Shown in pieces: positions 33,629 to 46,690 of a stretch of 64,000 nucleotides of DNA. The stretch lies in NCBI RefSeq assembly GCF_018691265.1, contig NW_024881313.1, positions 14,997,518 to 15,061,517 on the forward strand, in the 5' to 3' direction. The position numbers were made by a program, and so were the translations under genes. The notes below the pieces were generated by a model. The model was not told the DNA's origin. It worked only from the letters and a program-made list of their open reading frames with translations, and ran no database searches. Origin of the DNA: Tyto alba. Lineage: Eukaryota > Chordata > Aves > Strigiformes > Tytonidae. Numbering within the stretch: position 1 is the first letter of the stretch; each line of letters opens with the position of its first letter.

Positions 33629-36371
33629 CTCTGATGGTGCAAGAATGTGGACACATGTATCCTGACCAAACAAAACTAAACCACCATTCTCCTCTGTCCT
33701 CCCTGTGAAGTTTCACACAGGAAAGACAAGCCTCCACCCCAAAGAAGGGAAAACTTTCTCAAAGACATGGATTTTCAACTACCACGTCTACCATAAAGCT
33801 GAGGGAGACACGACCAGAAGTTCAGAAACACACAAAAGCTCTTGAGATTGTATGAAACTACAACTCCTAAGCTTCGGAAGAGACACATTCTTGGTATGCT
33901 CCAGCCATTTCAGGATTGGTGCACATGGGTAATATGAAAGGGATACAGAATAATAATTCATTAGTATGGCTCTCTTCCATGTCTACAGGTTTCTTTTCAA
34001 CAAACAACCATGATGAAAACCCCATAACTGAAGTTTTCTAGGACTGGTGGCTTTGGCATAACAGCCTCAGGTGTGTACCTGACCTTGGAACCTACGGAGC
34101 CCTTGGCCATTTTCTTCACTAACGCTCATCCGTACTCTTCGTATTTTGAGGAAAGATGAGGAAGGAAAAAGAGGAATCTCTTTTCCCTCTAGCATGAGCA
34201 CTAATTCAAGCAACACCAAATGATTTTAGGGTAAGTGATGAAGGCCTATTAAGTTAATCTTCCTTCAAGGTATCTTTATCATAGAGATTTTGTCACAGCT
34301 TCTGTTGTGAAGGTAGGCTACATTGCTCATCTACTCTTTCTAATCATGCAAAAGTAACCTTAGAAATTTGGGGAAAGAGCAAAAGTATTTCCAAAAAATG
34401 GAGTGCTCAGTGAATTTGTTTCTATAGTGTGAGCTTGGAAAATATTTTTTCCTTAAAAGATAGTTACTGCAACTTGTTGCTATTATGCAAATATCTTTAC
34501 CAGTACAGGGACTCCTAAATTAACAGAAGTAACATGACAGCTTTTGGAGCCATTAGCATACCAGAAGCGATTTGATCAGCCAGCTTTAACAAGGAAACAT
34601 CTAAGAACTCATTTTCCCTTTGGATCACAGCTATTTAAAGGAAGTATTTCTCACTGAAGCCAGTAATGCCTATGGCACAATTTAAACTGAACCTGATGAT
34701 AATAAAAAATAACCTCTAGAAAATTTGCTGCTAGGGAAAGCTTTGAAAGAGATGAGTTCCCAGGTGATGTCAAAGATTTATGTCTCGTTATTTGAACAAT
34801 TCATTAGAATGCAGACCTAAAATTCTGAAAACTGTAACTGTTTTTAATACATACATTGGGAAGCATTTGCCATGCCTACTCCTTCAAAACTTATCATCGA
34901 ACCATGAGCCATTATCCAGACAAGCAATTTAATACTGTCTGGCCAGTAACATATTACAAGAAAACACAGAGCAATGACAGAGTTTGGAGAAAGATTTACA
35001 TGTTTTTAGACTGTCCCCAAACCTGATACCACACAGTGGATAACTGCGTTTGGTGTGCCCTCAGATCCTAGTTGTCAGGCTGATATGGATAGGAGAACCA
35101 CAGAATTTTGGTTAGTGCAAATAGTTACTCATTTCTTTACGTCTATTCCATCACAAAGCTTTGCAGCTTTGTTCAGATAATGGTTGCATGCCCAACCACA
35201 TCGCAGTAAAGGATGAGCAACAAAGCTGCATAAGAGAAGTAGTTTCCCAGTGGGACAGCTCTAAGTATTGGCACGGGTTAAGTGACACAATCTGGCTTTG
35301 TATCCTACAGAAGAAAGACTATATGTGGTCTATATGTTTTAATGCAGCACTAAACTGAACACTGGACAGATTTTACTTGGTGTCTGCTGTGTACACATCT
35401 CAGCTTGATTAGAGCTAGCTTTAATAAAACTGTTTATGATTCTGCACTTCACATCTTAGCTTGGTTATAGTCAGTATCTTGCTCTGAATAACAATGAGAC
35501 TAGTATTTTGTCAGTGAAGAAAGCCACATCATAAAATTTTATACTTTTTTGTTTCAGCTTTAACCATCTAATTAGTTTTTTTTTTTTTTTTGCCTGTTCT
35601 ATTTGCCAACCTTAGAATTTTTACTTAAAGCATTCACGATTCTCAACAAAAACAGAAGGCAAGATAAAAGTGAGGCAGGCGGTCCTTTAAAAATGAGCAT
35701 CAGTCTCAGTAAATTCTAGTAACATCAAATTGAAGTAATACTGGTGAGAATACTTTCTCTGCATGAACACACATATTAATGGATATGTATAGACAGACTC
35801 TAAACAAGTTGGTAAGTCTCTGATGTGGCAGTGAGTTCCAGTATACCAAGCTTGTACCACTGTTAATCAGCATATTGCTGAAATTGATCAAATAATAGTA
35901 TTAAAAAGGTTCCATTGCATCTTTATGGGACAGCACTGTGAAGTGACAGCTACAGAGCCTCAGCTCCTGGGGACCTTCACGGTTTTCTTATGAGAAAAGA
36001 AAAAAAGAAAATGCAATGAACATCACTTGTAGTGGGTCTGTACAGATCCGTTCCTTCGCGTTCTCTACAGGCTTGGGAGTGATAAGGTCAAGGACTCAGA
36101 AATACATGAATCAAATAAGCACTGGAAAATGTAAGATGTAGAGATCAGTGGAGTAGTTGAAAATAAGCAAATGTGATCATGGGTTGTATTTGCTTTGTGT
36201 GAAAATGTATTTGCACAGAAGTTTGTGAAGGGTATCATATAAAGCTCCAGTTATTACCTGATACAATTATTATAGCAATCAAAATCACACAGGAAATATT
36301 AGAGGATACTGACAAATCATTGCTACCTTGCCTTGAAATTAACTACTGGAAAAGTTTCCTGCACAGTTAGA

Positions 36372-36392
36372 TTAAATAAATAAATAAATAAA
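36372..36392. repeat. (TAAA)n microsatellite
   Basis: Five tetranucleotide units of TAAA followed by an A/C-rich stretch (AAAAACAACAACAAACC). Confidence 0.8.
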
Positions 36393-38072
36393 AAACAACA
36401 ACAAACCAAACCACCAAAAGAACCCACAACGGGAAGTGTTTATGGCAGGTGAGAACATAATCAGTCTTTTTGTTATCTTCAGGTCCTGAGTTTCAATGAG
36501 TGTAATAGTAAATGGTAGTTTTCTATATCAAGTGATAACTTCCAGCTACAACAAAGAGTACATAACTGATGATTTAATGGAAAGAAATCTGTCTCGATGA
36601 AGGGAGCACCTTCAACCTGATCCTCCACTGTATGGATACCATTTGGTATGCACGCTGATGGTCAAAAATAAGCAGCAGTGCAAGTAAAGGCGTGTTTCAG
36701 ACAGTGTGCATCACTGAAGTTAGATTCTGAAGCAGGTAAATTCCCACAGGCAGTGGGTGTAGTTTTCAAATGCATTTACATCCTACTTTGAAAAATGAGG
36801 CAGCATGCAGATATAAGTAAGATTCAGAAACAACATTGCCCTGTCAGTCCAGACTTTTCCATGGCTTTAAAACTTTTCACCCCTTGTCATCCTGCAGAGA
36901 AAAAACCCTTCTGCACAGGCCTGAAATGCTTTCATCTCCTGCAGCAGCTACGGGCGGACGTCTGTTCTGCTTCATGTGTTGTTAGAACCCCTCGTTCTGG
37001 AGGAAGGATGCAGAGGAAATCATCTCTCTGCTGATTACTTTCGGATGTCTTTCCCACAACTTTCTATTCCCCATTTGCTGAAAAGACAAACAAGATCTCC
37101 TGCTGCAGACTAGGAAAAAATCTTAGAGCATCTGAATACCAGGACTCATGGTGTATGCTCATGTCACACAGAGGCAAATGTGAAATCTCTGCAGATGCAG
37201 TCACTCATGTAAGGCTTGGTTGAGTGCAATATCTTGCTGTGTCCCAGAATTACTTGTACACCACAGTGTTCCCATCCCATTTTTAAGTGGCATGATCAAT
37301 GAATGGCATGAAGCATGGCATTATTTCTCCCTACAAGTATTTTTAAAGCTGATCATTCTTTGTTAAAAGCATTTAATAGCTTAATAGGTCATTGTTCATT
37401 GTAACAACACGTTGTTTTATAAAAAACTCCGGGTGGTTCCATGAGTGGTGGAACCAAAAGACCTTACAGATAGATGTGGCATACACCCTTAAAAACCATA
37501 GCTCCTCCCTTCTCCCAGATTATCCTCTCACATCCTGTATACCTGCTTTCTCTCACTAGGCTCAGCTCCCTCCTGTGCAGCTAGCAGCTGGGTAAAAAGC
37601 AGCCCATGCTGGGGCTAGCCCGGAGCAGGCCAGCTTGTTTGTACTGGTTAGCCTGCTGGTAAGCCAAACTGGACAGGCTCCGACTCCCACTGCAGCCTTT
37701 CCTTCTTGGAGTTGCTGATTTTAGTTTTATCCCCTCCTTGCCTGCCAGTTTTGTGAAACTTGCAGAATCTTAGTATCTTTGTGGGTTCCTCTATCAGTTC
37801 CACTGAAGAGGGATCCAAGGTGAGGAGTTACGGGAAGATGCACGGGGCAGGCAAATAGAATGCAGGTGTCCCCTTAATGAGTTAGGTTGTGCCTTCGGAC
37901 CAAAAATATGTTTTGCTGAATGTTGTCCACACTCTTCACCACAAAATACCTTCCTAGTATTATCTTTCCTTGTTAGCAAATACCGCTAATGGATAAAGAG
38001 TGGTAGCTCTCCGTTCTCTTTCCTACAGTGCTTTCCACTCTTTGAAAATGGTTGCTAGTCCTTGACTTGGTA

Positions 38073-38303
38073 TGGAATCATAGAATCACAGACTTATAGA
38101 ATGGTTTGGGCTGGAAGGGACCTTAAAGATCATCTAGTTCCAAGCCCCTGCCATGGGCAGGGACACCTTCCACTAGAGCAGGTTCCACAAAGCTCCATCC
38201 AACCTGGCCTTGAACACTCCCAGGGAGGGGGCAGCCACAGCTTCTGTGGGCAACCTGTGCCAGTGTCTCACCATCCTCACAGTAAAGAATTTCTTCCTAC
38301 ATA
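38073..38303 (-). mobile_element. CR1 LINE, 5'-truncated 3' end
   Basis: About 230 bp of the avian CR1 3' region, read on the plus strand in reverse. It starts with the octamer-type tail (AATCATAGAATCACAG, 38076-38091, then ATAGAATGG), followed by the familiar GGGCTGGAAGGGACCTTAAA, GATCATCTAGTTCCAAGCCC, GGCAGGGACACCTTCCACTA, CATCCAACCTGGCCTTGAAC and AAAGAATTTCTTCCTA blocks. The element therefore points to the minus strand, same as COL1A2, about 7 kb upstream. It lacks any ORF and is immobile. Limited divergence suggests a fairly young insertion. Confidence 0.93.
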
Positions 38304-41300
38304 GTCTTGTGAGATGATAAGCACTTCTTTTCACAGGATGGTATTTTCACATATCAAATTTTAATAAGATATTTGAAGTATTAAGCAATAAATCAGTGGA
38401 CTTCATGAAACTCTGCAAAGAGCAAAGTGGCAGGTGACAGTTCAGGCTTGTAGGTGCTGCACCATAAGAAGCTAAAGGCAGTGAGAATATTTTAATAAAA
38501 TATCACCTCTTACAGTTTTGGTTTTTTTTTTCCTAAATATTTGCTATTGGTCACTGTCAGAGACAAAACACTGCATTAGATGTACTTTGATCGGACCTGA
38601 TAGGGCAATTCTTAGGTTCCAAAGTACTTGTGGAAGAAAAAACACAATACTGGAAAAAAGCTGGATTCTTTAAACAGATAGGCCAATCATATCCATTTAT
38701 TTTCTATAACTGGTATCAGTACTGACCCTGTGTATTTAAAAAAAAAAGTATTATTTCCTATATAGTTTGCAGGTTCAGAAAGTTTACTTTTTTCTTCTGG
38801 ATCTTTCTTGAGCAAACTATAGTTTAAGTTATGCCTTAAACTGCCACTGAAAAATTAAATGGAAAACTAATGTCCTTGACAGGTATACCCATGAGACTCT
38901 GAGAAAGGTAAGACTGTGTCTACAGAGTCTGTATTACTGAGTAAGTAGTACATGAGAACAGTTAAAATGTCTGAGCTTAACCTGATTTTGCTAAACAGGC
39001 GAGGGGAATGTTTTCATTTGTAAATTGCTTTTTATTTTGTGACATGGAACAAGAAGCTCAGTAGGGTGTAGGATTTGAACAGAAGACCTCTAGATGCAAA
39101 GGGCATGTACAAATGTCTGCTGTCTTACAAATGATACTATATGTTTATAATTACTCCATTTTTTTAACATTTTAGAAATTATGGAAAGAATGCTTAAGAA
39201 GTAGGATGTCTTGGTGAAATTTCTGTGTGCATGCAGGCCCCAGTCCTGAAACACTGGGGTATCTCAGTGGATTCACCAAAGGAAGCCAACAGGTTTTGTC
39301 TCAGGAACAGTGTTGGGAACTTAGCACGGTCCTCAGTGGACTGATGCTATGCTGCCCTATAGGAAGGGTAGTGATGTAGAGTGGGGATATATCATGAGTG
39401 AGCAGGCTGCCCTGCTCTGAGGTGACTGCAGGTAGTGTACATTAAAAGACAATGCTATGGTGCAAGGCTCAAGGGCATGAGCTGCGTGGATTCTCCAGAG
39501 TGCAATGCCCTCCCAGAATACTTCGATGCTTCAACCTAAGTAGCCTGGGTAGCCTCAGGAGGTGTGTTTCAGCAGCTGCTCAGCCTCCCCTGCAGTGGTC
39601 ACAGGATTGGGACCACACGTTGCTGTCACCTCAGAGGTTATCAAAATTGAGAGCAAAAATATTTTCTTCAATTATTTGCACCAAAGAAGTCTGATAAAAT
39701 GGAAAAGGAGCAAGCCAACCAAGGGTTAAAGTCCTTCCAAAACAAACCAGAGTAGCTAATTAAGTGTGTAATTACAATTTAACAGGTCTTTGGGTTTTGG
39801 AAGGTGACTCTGAAAGGCTTCAAACCGCAGAGGATGGTGCCTCTGTGGTATAAAATTGCTATAGACAAGAAGTGTGGGGGGGTCATGCCTACTACAGTCT
39901 GCTCAAACGCATGAGAGCAAAGCAAGCTACTACAAGTGTGATTCAAGCTGCCTTCTAAACTGAAAATGGAAAGATCACCCATTATGAGAGGACACAAAGC
40001 TATATCCATTCTTCTGCTATATCCCTAGCAGATGTAGAATGTGGGTTATGCAGCCAGCTGAAGCCAAACTCTCCATTAGCCATCAAATAACACTGTTTTA
40101 ATGAAATGAAGTAAATATTGTTGTTGCAAGTGAAATGTGACTCCCTCTGTATCCCCGTCATGAAACTGAAATACATTCAAATGAAGGCAGCTTTCAGCTT
40201 TTCTGGGAGCTGCTGTGTACTTAGGGTAATACAGTCTAACTGTGTGTGTGTCCTCCAGAACTGGTTTCTACACTTCATCTCAGTTCAAATGCTCTTAGGA
40301 ATTATCGCTTGAAGCTATTTACTTTCAAATAGAGAATGTGGAAGAGTTGCACAAGCCTCAGTTCATTATTTTCTGTAGTAAATACTCATGCTTTTATGTC
40401 TTAATTTTAAATGTTGGACACTTTGTGCTCTCACTGGTGCTCAAACTCTAGCTCTGCATTGTAACATGAGCTGTGTCCAAGCTCCCAAGACTGTATATGC
40501 AATCTGTGCATATACAGACACGTCAGTGTACTCAGTCTTGCAAGTTCTAATATTCTAATGTTCTAAACTCTAATACTCTAAGAATGTAGTGCTTTTATCT
40601 TAGGTAGTTGCATGGTTCAAAAGTCAAGCTTCATAATATATTCTGCATTATAGCCTCAGAACAAGATTTGCTTGTTCATCACATGCAGACTCCAACCTCA
40701 CTGTACAGATACTTGATCATCAGAGGAGTCCAAGTGGTAACAAAGGGGAAAGCAAACTGCAGCAGAGAATGTGCATCTTAGCTTGGACATGAGTTCTTTT
40801 TCTTTGCTTGGGGTTAATTTAATTTTCCTTAGCTGCTTCCAAATTCATAATTTACCCAGCAACTCAGTGTTGCCACATTCCAGATGATTTCTAACAGGAG
40901 TTGCCCAGCTGAACTTTTATTGCTTTGTTTCCAGACTCTCATATTTCTCAGCTCTTTCCAAGTTGCTGGAAGTGCTGCCCCTGTTGCACGGAAGAGCTCT
41001 TCTGAGGGGGTACTCAGAAGCTTGCTGTCCTTTTTTAATGCACAAACATGAGTTTGGCATAAGAGGAATGGCATTCTTGATGTTTATGCAGTATTAACTG
41101 CAAAGACTGTGTTTGAACGGTGAGTTTTGTCATACAACCCATAATATCTTAGGATTTTCTAAAACAGCAATAGAGAAGCAGGTGGGCTTTCTTCTGTTTT
41201 AAGTCAACGAGAAAACTGTTGAAAGGGAACCATTCTTCCTGATGAGCCAGGGTTAATTTGCTTATGGGTTAGCTTGGCTCATGAGAAATTCTCACGGTTC

Positions 41301-44300
41301 ACAAATTTGACTTAAAAATTGGATAACCTAAAGAATAATACAGAGTTTCCTTTCATCCCCATTTGAGGAAATATAGAAAGAAAGAGTTCAACAGAAATAG
41401 AAGACAACTCACAATTAGGAAAAAACCTTCCAATTTATTTAGCTAGAAGAAATATGATTATTTTATCCTAGGAGGTATTTTTTTGATTAGTATTTGTTGA
41501 TCATATCTAGAACAACAATATTTCTCATCTACTATAGGAGATAGACTGAATTATAGAAAGATTTCATGTAATACATAGATAACAAACCCATCACATACCA
41601 GGCACCTGATCTGCTGGTACATTCATGTCAACCAGGGCTACAAAATACAAGTTTGAGTCTTCCTTCCCTTGTGAGCCTCTGTCTCTGTAGCCCTGGTGCA
41701 TTGGATTGTCTTCTTCTAGTAACAACTAGGGAAGTGAGGAGAAAAGAGAATCAGAGGGGCTTGAGGGAAATGCTTCAGGCTTTGCAAGCAAACCTTGCTC
41801 AGTAACTAGCATTGAAGAGCTGACATCATAATTTAAGCAGCTAGATTTTCACATTCTAACCCAAAATACAGCAGGAATGCTTGGGAGGTACTAAGATTTC
41901 AGGGTTTCATTTGGTAAAGAAGAAAACCTCTTGTAAATTCATTTGTGCACTGTTACATTTCAATCCTGAAAATGTAAGTTTGCTTTCTCTCTTCAAACTA
42001 AGATTTTTATTAAGAATAGTGTCTCAAGAATACTTTGACTTCAAACATTCTAGGTTCTGATGAGTTCTGCATCAAAAACTTCAAAGCAAACTTCTTATCA
42101 TTGAAAGGTTGCCAAAAAGTGGAGCACCTTTCAAGGGATAACCCATATTCAGTGGGTGCAATTCTGTCTTGTAATTGCCAGCCTTTGTTCCTGGACTTGA
42201 CTGATGGGGATATCTCAAAGATGGTGAGGTGGGAAGCCCTTTCTTCCAGGACTGGCAGTGAAGATGCCAGACAGGCATTAGCCTGCCTCTGTAAACTGTC
42301 AGTACACTGAAAGGAGGTAGAAAGTATCTGTGGTAAAAACAGGAATATGTGAGGGTAAACAACCATCTCCAACTACATCCTAGTCTAATTTCCTTCTCTA
42401 GACTGATGACTGAAAATTATTTTTACTTAATAATCCTTTTAGCCTCTTTTCCTACACCTACAATCCTCTTTCTACCAATATTATTTTATCAATTCTGTTT
42501 TCTCTAAGTAAAATAAATCAGTCTCTAGCTTCTAGGTTACTTGTTTGTATACAGAACTGCATTTGACAGTTGCAAAGTTGTTCATTAAAAATAAAACCAG
42601 TCCAATTTTTACATGGATAAAAATAAAACCACACCATTTTTTACATGGATTTCAGGTTTTCAGTTCTTATTCCACCAAAGTAACGATTACTCCTAAACTA
42701 AGGTTAGAGGAGGAGCAGGGACTCACTTATTAGAGATCCAGAACTAAATAATGATCGCATTTACACCTGGAGGAATCTATCACAGCACATCAGAGAATTT
42801 CACTGGTGCAAGAATCACACCACTAAAAACGACAGCACTTTGGCTCTCATTCTCAATTATCCTGCCAAAATTAGACTGAGAAAAGTGAAGAATACTCTAC
42901 ATTCACTCCCTGCAGTATAAGTCTCATAGTTTTCTTCTCTTGGTTTTTAACTTATTTTGCTGTTTTATATCCTATGCCATGACTTACTAGTTAAATAAAA
43001 TTTAATTCAGAAATTTAACTAATGAGTTACATGATAAACGTGTTGCATACACCAATATTCAGTTTCCAGGTCATTAATATAGACTCAAGTAGGTTAGTTA
43101 GAGCCCCTATTTGCCCGTTTAAAAGACCTTAGAATCTCGTAATTTCAAGGGACCATTAAGCTTCCAGACAATGTCTTAATTTCCTGCAGCAAATGGATCA
43201 TTGGTATACAAGTTATATAAAAAGGCAGCGTGATGGTATTTGCCATAAGACCAGCAGTCAAGCATTTATCATCACCGGACACCACTGATTTACTAGTTAA
43301 CCTCTGACAATTTACCTCCTGGGTCCTTGTTTCTCCCCCTGCATAATGCGTATAAGAGCCTTCATTTACATGACTTACAGATGTGTGATGCATGCTAATA
43401 GTTTCATGCTGTCACAGGTCTTTGAAGATATGAAGTTCAACAATGGTGCTAAATATTCTTCTTTCAGTCAGCCCTGCCTTAATTACAGCTGACACAGAAA
43501 TGTTAACGTTTTGGCACAAGCAGAGCTCTAATGCCAGTCTGAACCTCTAGTGTTGCATAAATTCCCTCAGCTCTGGCTAGACCTGGGCATTACATGTCTC
43601 CAAGTAATTAATACTTCAAGAGCTATCTTTCAGTCATCATCTGTACAGTTCTGTTAGACTGCTTACCACTGCTGTATGTGATCCTTGAATATTTATACTT
43701 CCACCGAGCAGAATGTCAGGCCTTATTTATTACTGAGTTGGCATAAAGACAAGTAAGGTTGGGAAATGGCATTCTTGCCACCTGAGTTCAATAGTGGGTA
43801 TAATCTTGCTTTTCAGTCTTCTTCACGCTAGGAAGGTGACTGCAGAGGCTGTCTGGCCATTTAAATGCCACTTGGAAGATGCTGTCTTTATGACTAGCTC
43901 TATGTTAGTCAGCTCTAAAGAAATTTTGGAGGGAAATAAAGAAATCTGTGGCTAGTTATGGTTCTGAGGGCCTGAGACACTAGCTTTGAACCACAGCAAA
44001 GTGGCTGTGCTCTAGCTATTCTTTTAATTTCATACATATATTTCTTAATGAGTTTGCCAGAAATTGATTATATTGTCACTTGCAGAGACTACCCATTGAG
44101 TAAGGCTGAAAAAGAGCAAACAGGAAGCCCTTGTCTTCAACTTGAGCAGTATGTGTGTTTATAGAGAGCTAGCTAACACCTATTTCTCTATATGATCATG
44201 CTGATCGGAGATTTGAAGAAGGCTCTTGGGTAGGCAGGATGTAAACACACCATGAGTTTCAGTTCAGGGATAGAAGACGAAGCACAGGAAAAAGATGCAG

Positions 44301-46656
44301 AGAGGGACCTAGAGGGGTTGCGGCCAAGATCAGGAGATGGCTTAAGGCAACCTTTCTGTCTTCCAAGTATACCTGTATGTGTGTGTATATGTGATACAAT
44401 CTTTTCTTAAGGTTCAGTCCTACTCACATTACCACCTTTCAAAGAAATCAGTGCTTTAGAAGTGTCCATAGTTCCTGAACTTGCCCCATAATAAATAAAT
44501 GTTCCAGGACTTGTCCCATAATTAGCTGTCCTGGGTTCTTGGATGCTTTCTGCACTGCATGCGAGTGTATAATAAGCTGAGTGCTGTGTGGTGGGGCAAG
44601 CAGCTAGGCTCACTTGTGTAGTGCTCAGGTAGCACAGAAAAGAGACAGAGGGGAGATGAGGAGCTTTGTGAAATGGCTGCTGTTCATCTGGCATCAAACA
44701 TCTGTCTCTCTTCTGATGGGCCAGGAGCTGCAGCTGTGTGTCAGCTGTGAGAGAAGTAGGAGCAGTGTGCTGTGTGGGAAAGACTGCGGCAGGGCACGAG
44801 AGGAGCTGCAACTAGCAGACAAAGTTGGTTTTGCACAGTGTGGGTGCAAACACTGTAGTGAAATGGGCATTCCACTTGATTTCTGGGTTGCTGTCTATGA
44901 GCTCTTTAACCCAACTGGATCTAGATGGCTAATAATGGAGAGTGGCAGGTCCTGGACATGAAGTGTGTTGACTTACTCCAGCCCATACAGAAGATTCTTC
45001 ACTATCTTTTCTATAAACTCTTGTGTTTCACTGCGACAAGGTATTAGGATAGTTTCTTTACCATACTGTATGCCCTTTGATGGCAGATGAAGCGTATGCC
45101 ATTCTTGGAATAAAATACCCAGTAGTCACACTAGTTGGCAAAAGAAACACAGAGCCCTATCAGTCTTCACAAGTCTTTGTATACAATGTGAGCACAAAGA
45201 TGTGAACTACTGCGTACAGGTGGTTTAACAAATGACCTGGCACCACTTGAGCTGTGATCAGTGTCTCTGAGCATGATGAAGAAATATGGGCATGATGAGA
45301 ACATGAGATTACTTTACCTCTATTCCCTTAAGGGATAAAATAAATTATATTAGCTTGCAGTTTACATGAACTGAGAGTGTGCACATAGACAGTAACATAG
45401 CTGATATGTAAACATATCTTAAACCACTGATTCGACTGTGTCTATGGGTCTATACCTGTTTCCATCTAAAACTGTAACTGTGGAAGTTCATTGTGCTCCT
45501 TATGAGAGGGAGGACCTAAATCTGTATTTCATGGAACTGTTTTGTGAGTAAACACATGTTAATCTTAATGAAATTATGATATCAATACCAGGAAAACTCT
45601 GCCTGTTACACCATAAGTTTTCTGTTGGTGTTTATGTGGAGTGGTCAGCCTTTTTTCTGAACGGGTTGAAGGCAACATTTTGATGGATTAGTCCCAAAAT
45701 CTTTTTTAAAAAGAAAAAAAAAAAAAGCTGGAATGCAAAAGTAGGAGTTCTTCATAGCCAGAACTGCATCAGTCCATGTCCCTCAGAGAGTGTAATTAGG
45801 AAATCTAGGAAAGAGCTCGTGTTCCTTCCTCATGTGTCATGCAACAGCCATCACCCAAAGTGGTAACTTTGGACTGACCTCCCTGTGCTCAAGGAACTGA
45901 GGAGCTGCCTTTTTTATCCCAGCAGATTAGGTAGAGCGAAACTTTTGACAAGTTGCCTGGTGTTTTAAAGATTCTAAAGCGGCAGAGAGATCGTGAGTCA
46001 GAATAGACTAAGGAATGTTTTCTAACCCAAATAGTTTATTTAAGTAAAGTGCAGTCTAAAGAATGGGGGCAGGGAGGGAGACGGGACTTCGGCTCAGACA
46101 TTCTTATGATTTCAGCTGAAGTTTTTCAGGTCCTGGGGAGGAATTACTTTTTTTAACTCTCTCATAAGTTAAGTATCTGAATAGCTACAGGCAGTGCCAC
46201 AGGCAATAAATAAATCTTTTTTTCTTACTACAACAACATCTATATATCCATGGAGTCAGAGGAGGAGAATAAAGACACAATCAGAATAACTGACATCAGT
46301 TTTCTGAAAGGGAACAGAAAAGCTTCCCTCATTCTTACTAACTTATACTAGTGTAACTAGTAAATTAAATAAAATTTCTTTGGAGTGACACTAGTTTGAG
46401 AATCAAAATTACCTATGTCATTAGATATTCTTTTACAATTGATGCTGTGTATATTAGTAGATTACTACTGTAATTGACCACTCCATGAGTTCTACCCTAA
46501 AAACTCATCACGTATATCACAGCAAATGGATAACATCTGATGATGTGCACTACTGCCAGCTACCTATACATTTATAACAGCATATACACAGTGGTATATT
46601 GGCACAGGATTTTTTTTTTGGTTTTCCGTCTTCTTCTTCCTCCTATCCTCCACCAT
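38304..46656. other. Intergenic DNA, middle-proximal part
   Basis: About 8.3 kb AT-rich. A 32-bp tandem duplication is at 42586-42649. Opposite overlapping open frames of 115 and 134 codons near 44.4-44.96 kb have no recognisable domain and are treated as chance. No gene, tRNA or other element recognised. Confidence 0.6.
42586..42649. repeat. Tandem duplication of 32 bp
   Basis: Two adjacent 32-bp copies (42586-42617 and 42618-42649), both starting TAAAAATAAAACCA and ending TTTTTACATGGA, differing at a few central positions. Confidence 0.85.
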
Positions 46657-46690
46657 TAAAAACAAAAACAAAAACAAAAACAAAAACCAA
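46657..46690. repeat. (AAAAAC)n simple repeat
   Basis: About five hexanucleotide units AAAAAC, preceded by a C/T-rich stretch (46626-46652) on the same strand. Confidence 0.8.

Larger units (their letters stand above)
32951..38072. other. Intergenic DNA upstream of COL1A2, proximal part
   Basis: About 5 kb AT-rich. Contains a perfect 17-bp inverted repeat (33585-33628), an octamer ATGCAAAT at 34485-34492, a T-run near 35576-35592 and a (TAAA)n repeat (36372-36392). No convincing coding sequence on either strand. Confidence 0.6.

Noticed and set aside
34485..34492. Octamer ATGCAAAT as a regulatory site
   Set aside because: An 8-mer of this composition is expected more than once in an AT-rich 64 kb window (another occurs at 2-9); no supporting neighbours.
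44407..44961. Overlapping 134- and 115-codon ORFs on opposite strands
   Set aside because: No recognisable motif, no promoter or poly(A) context, length within chance expectation.
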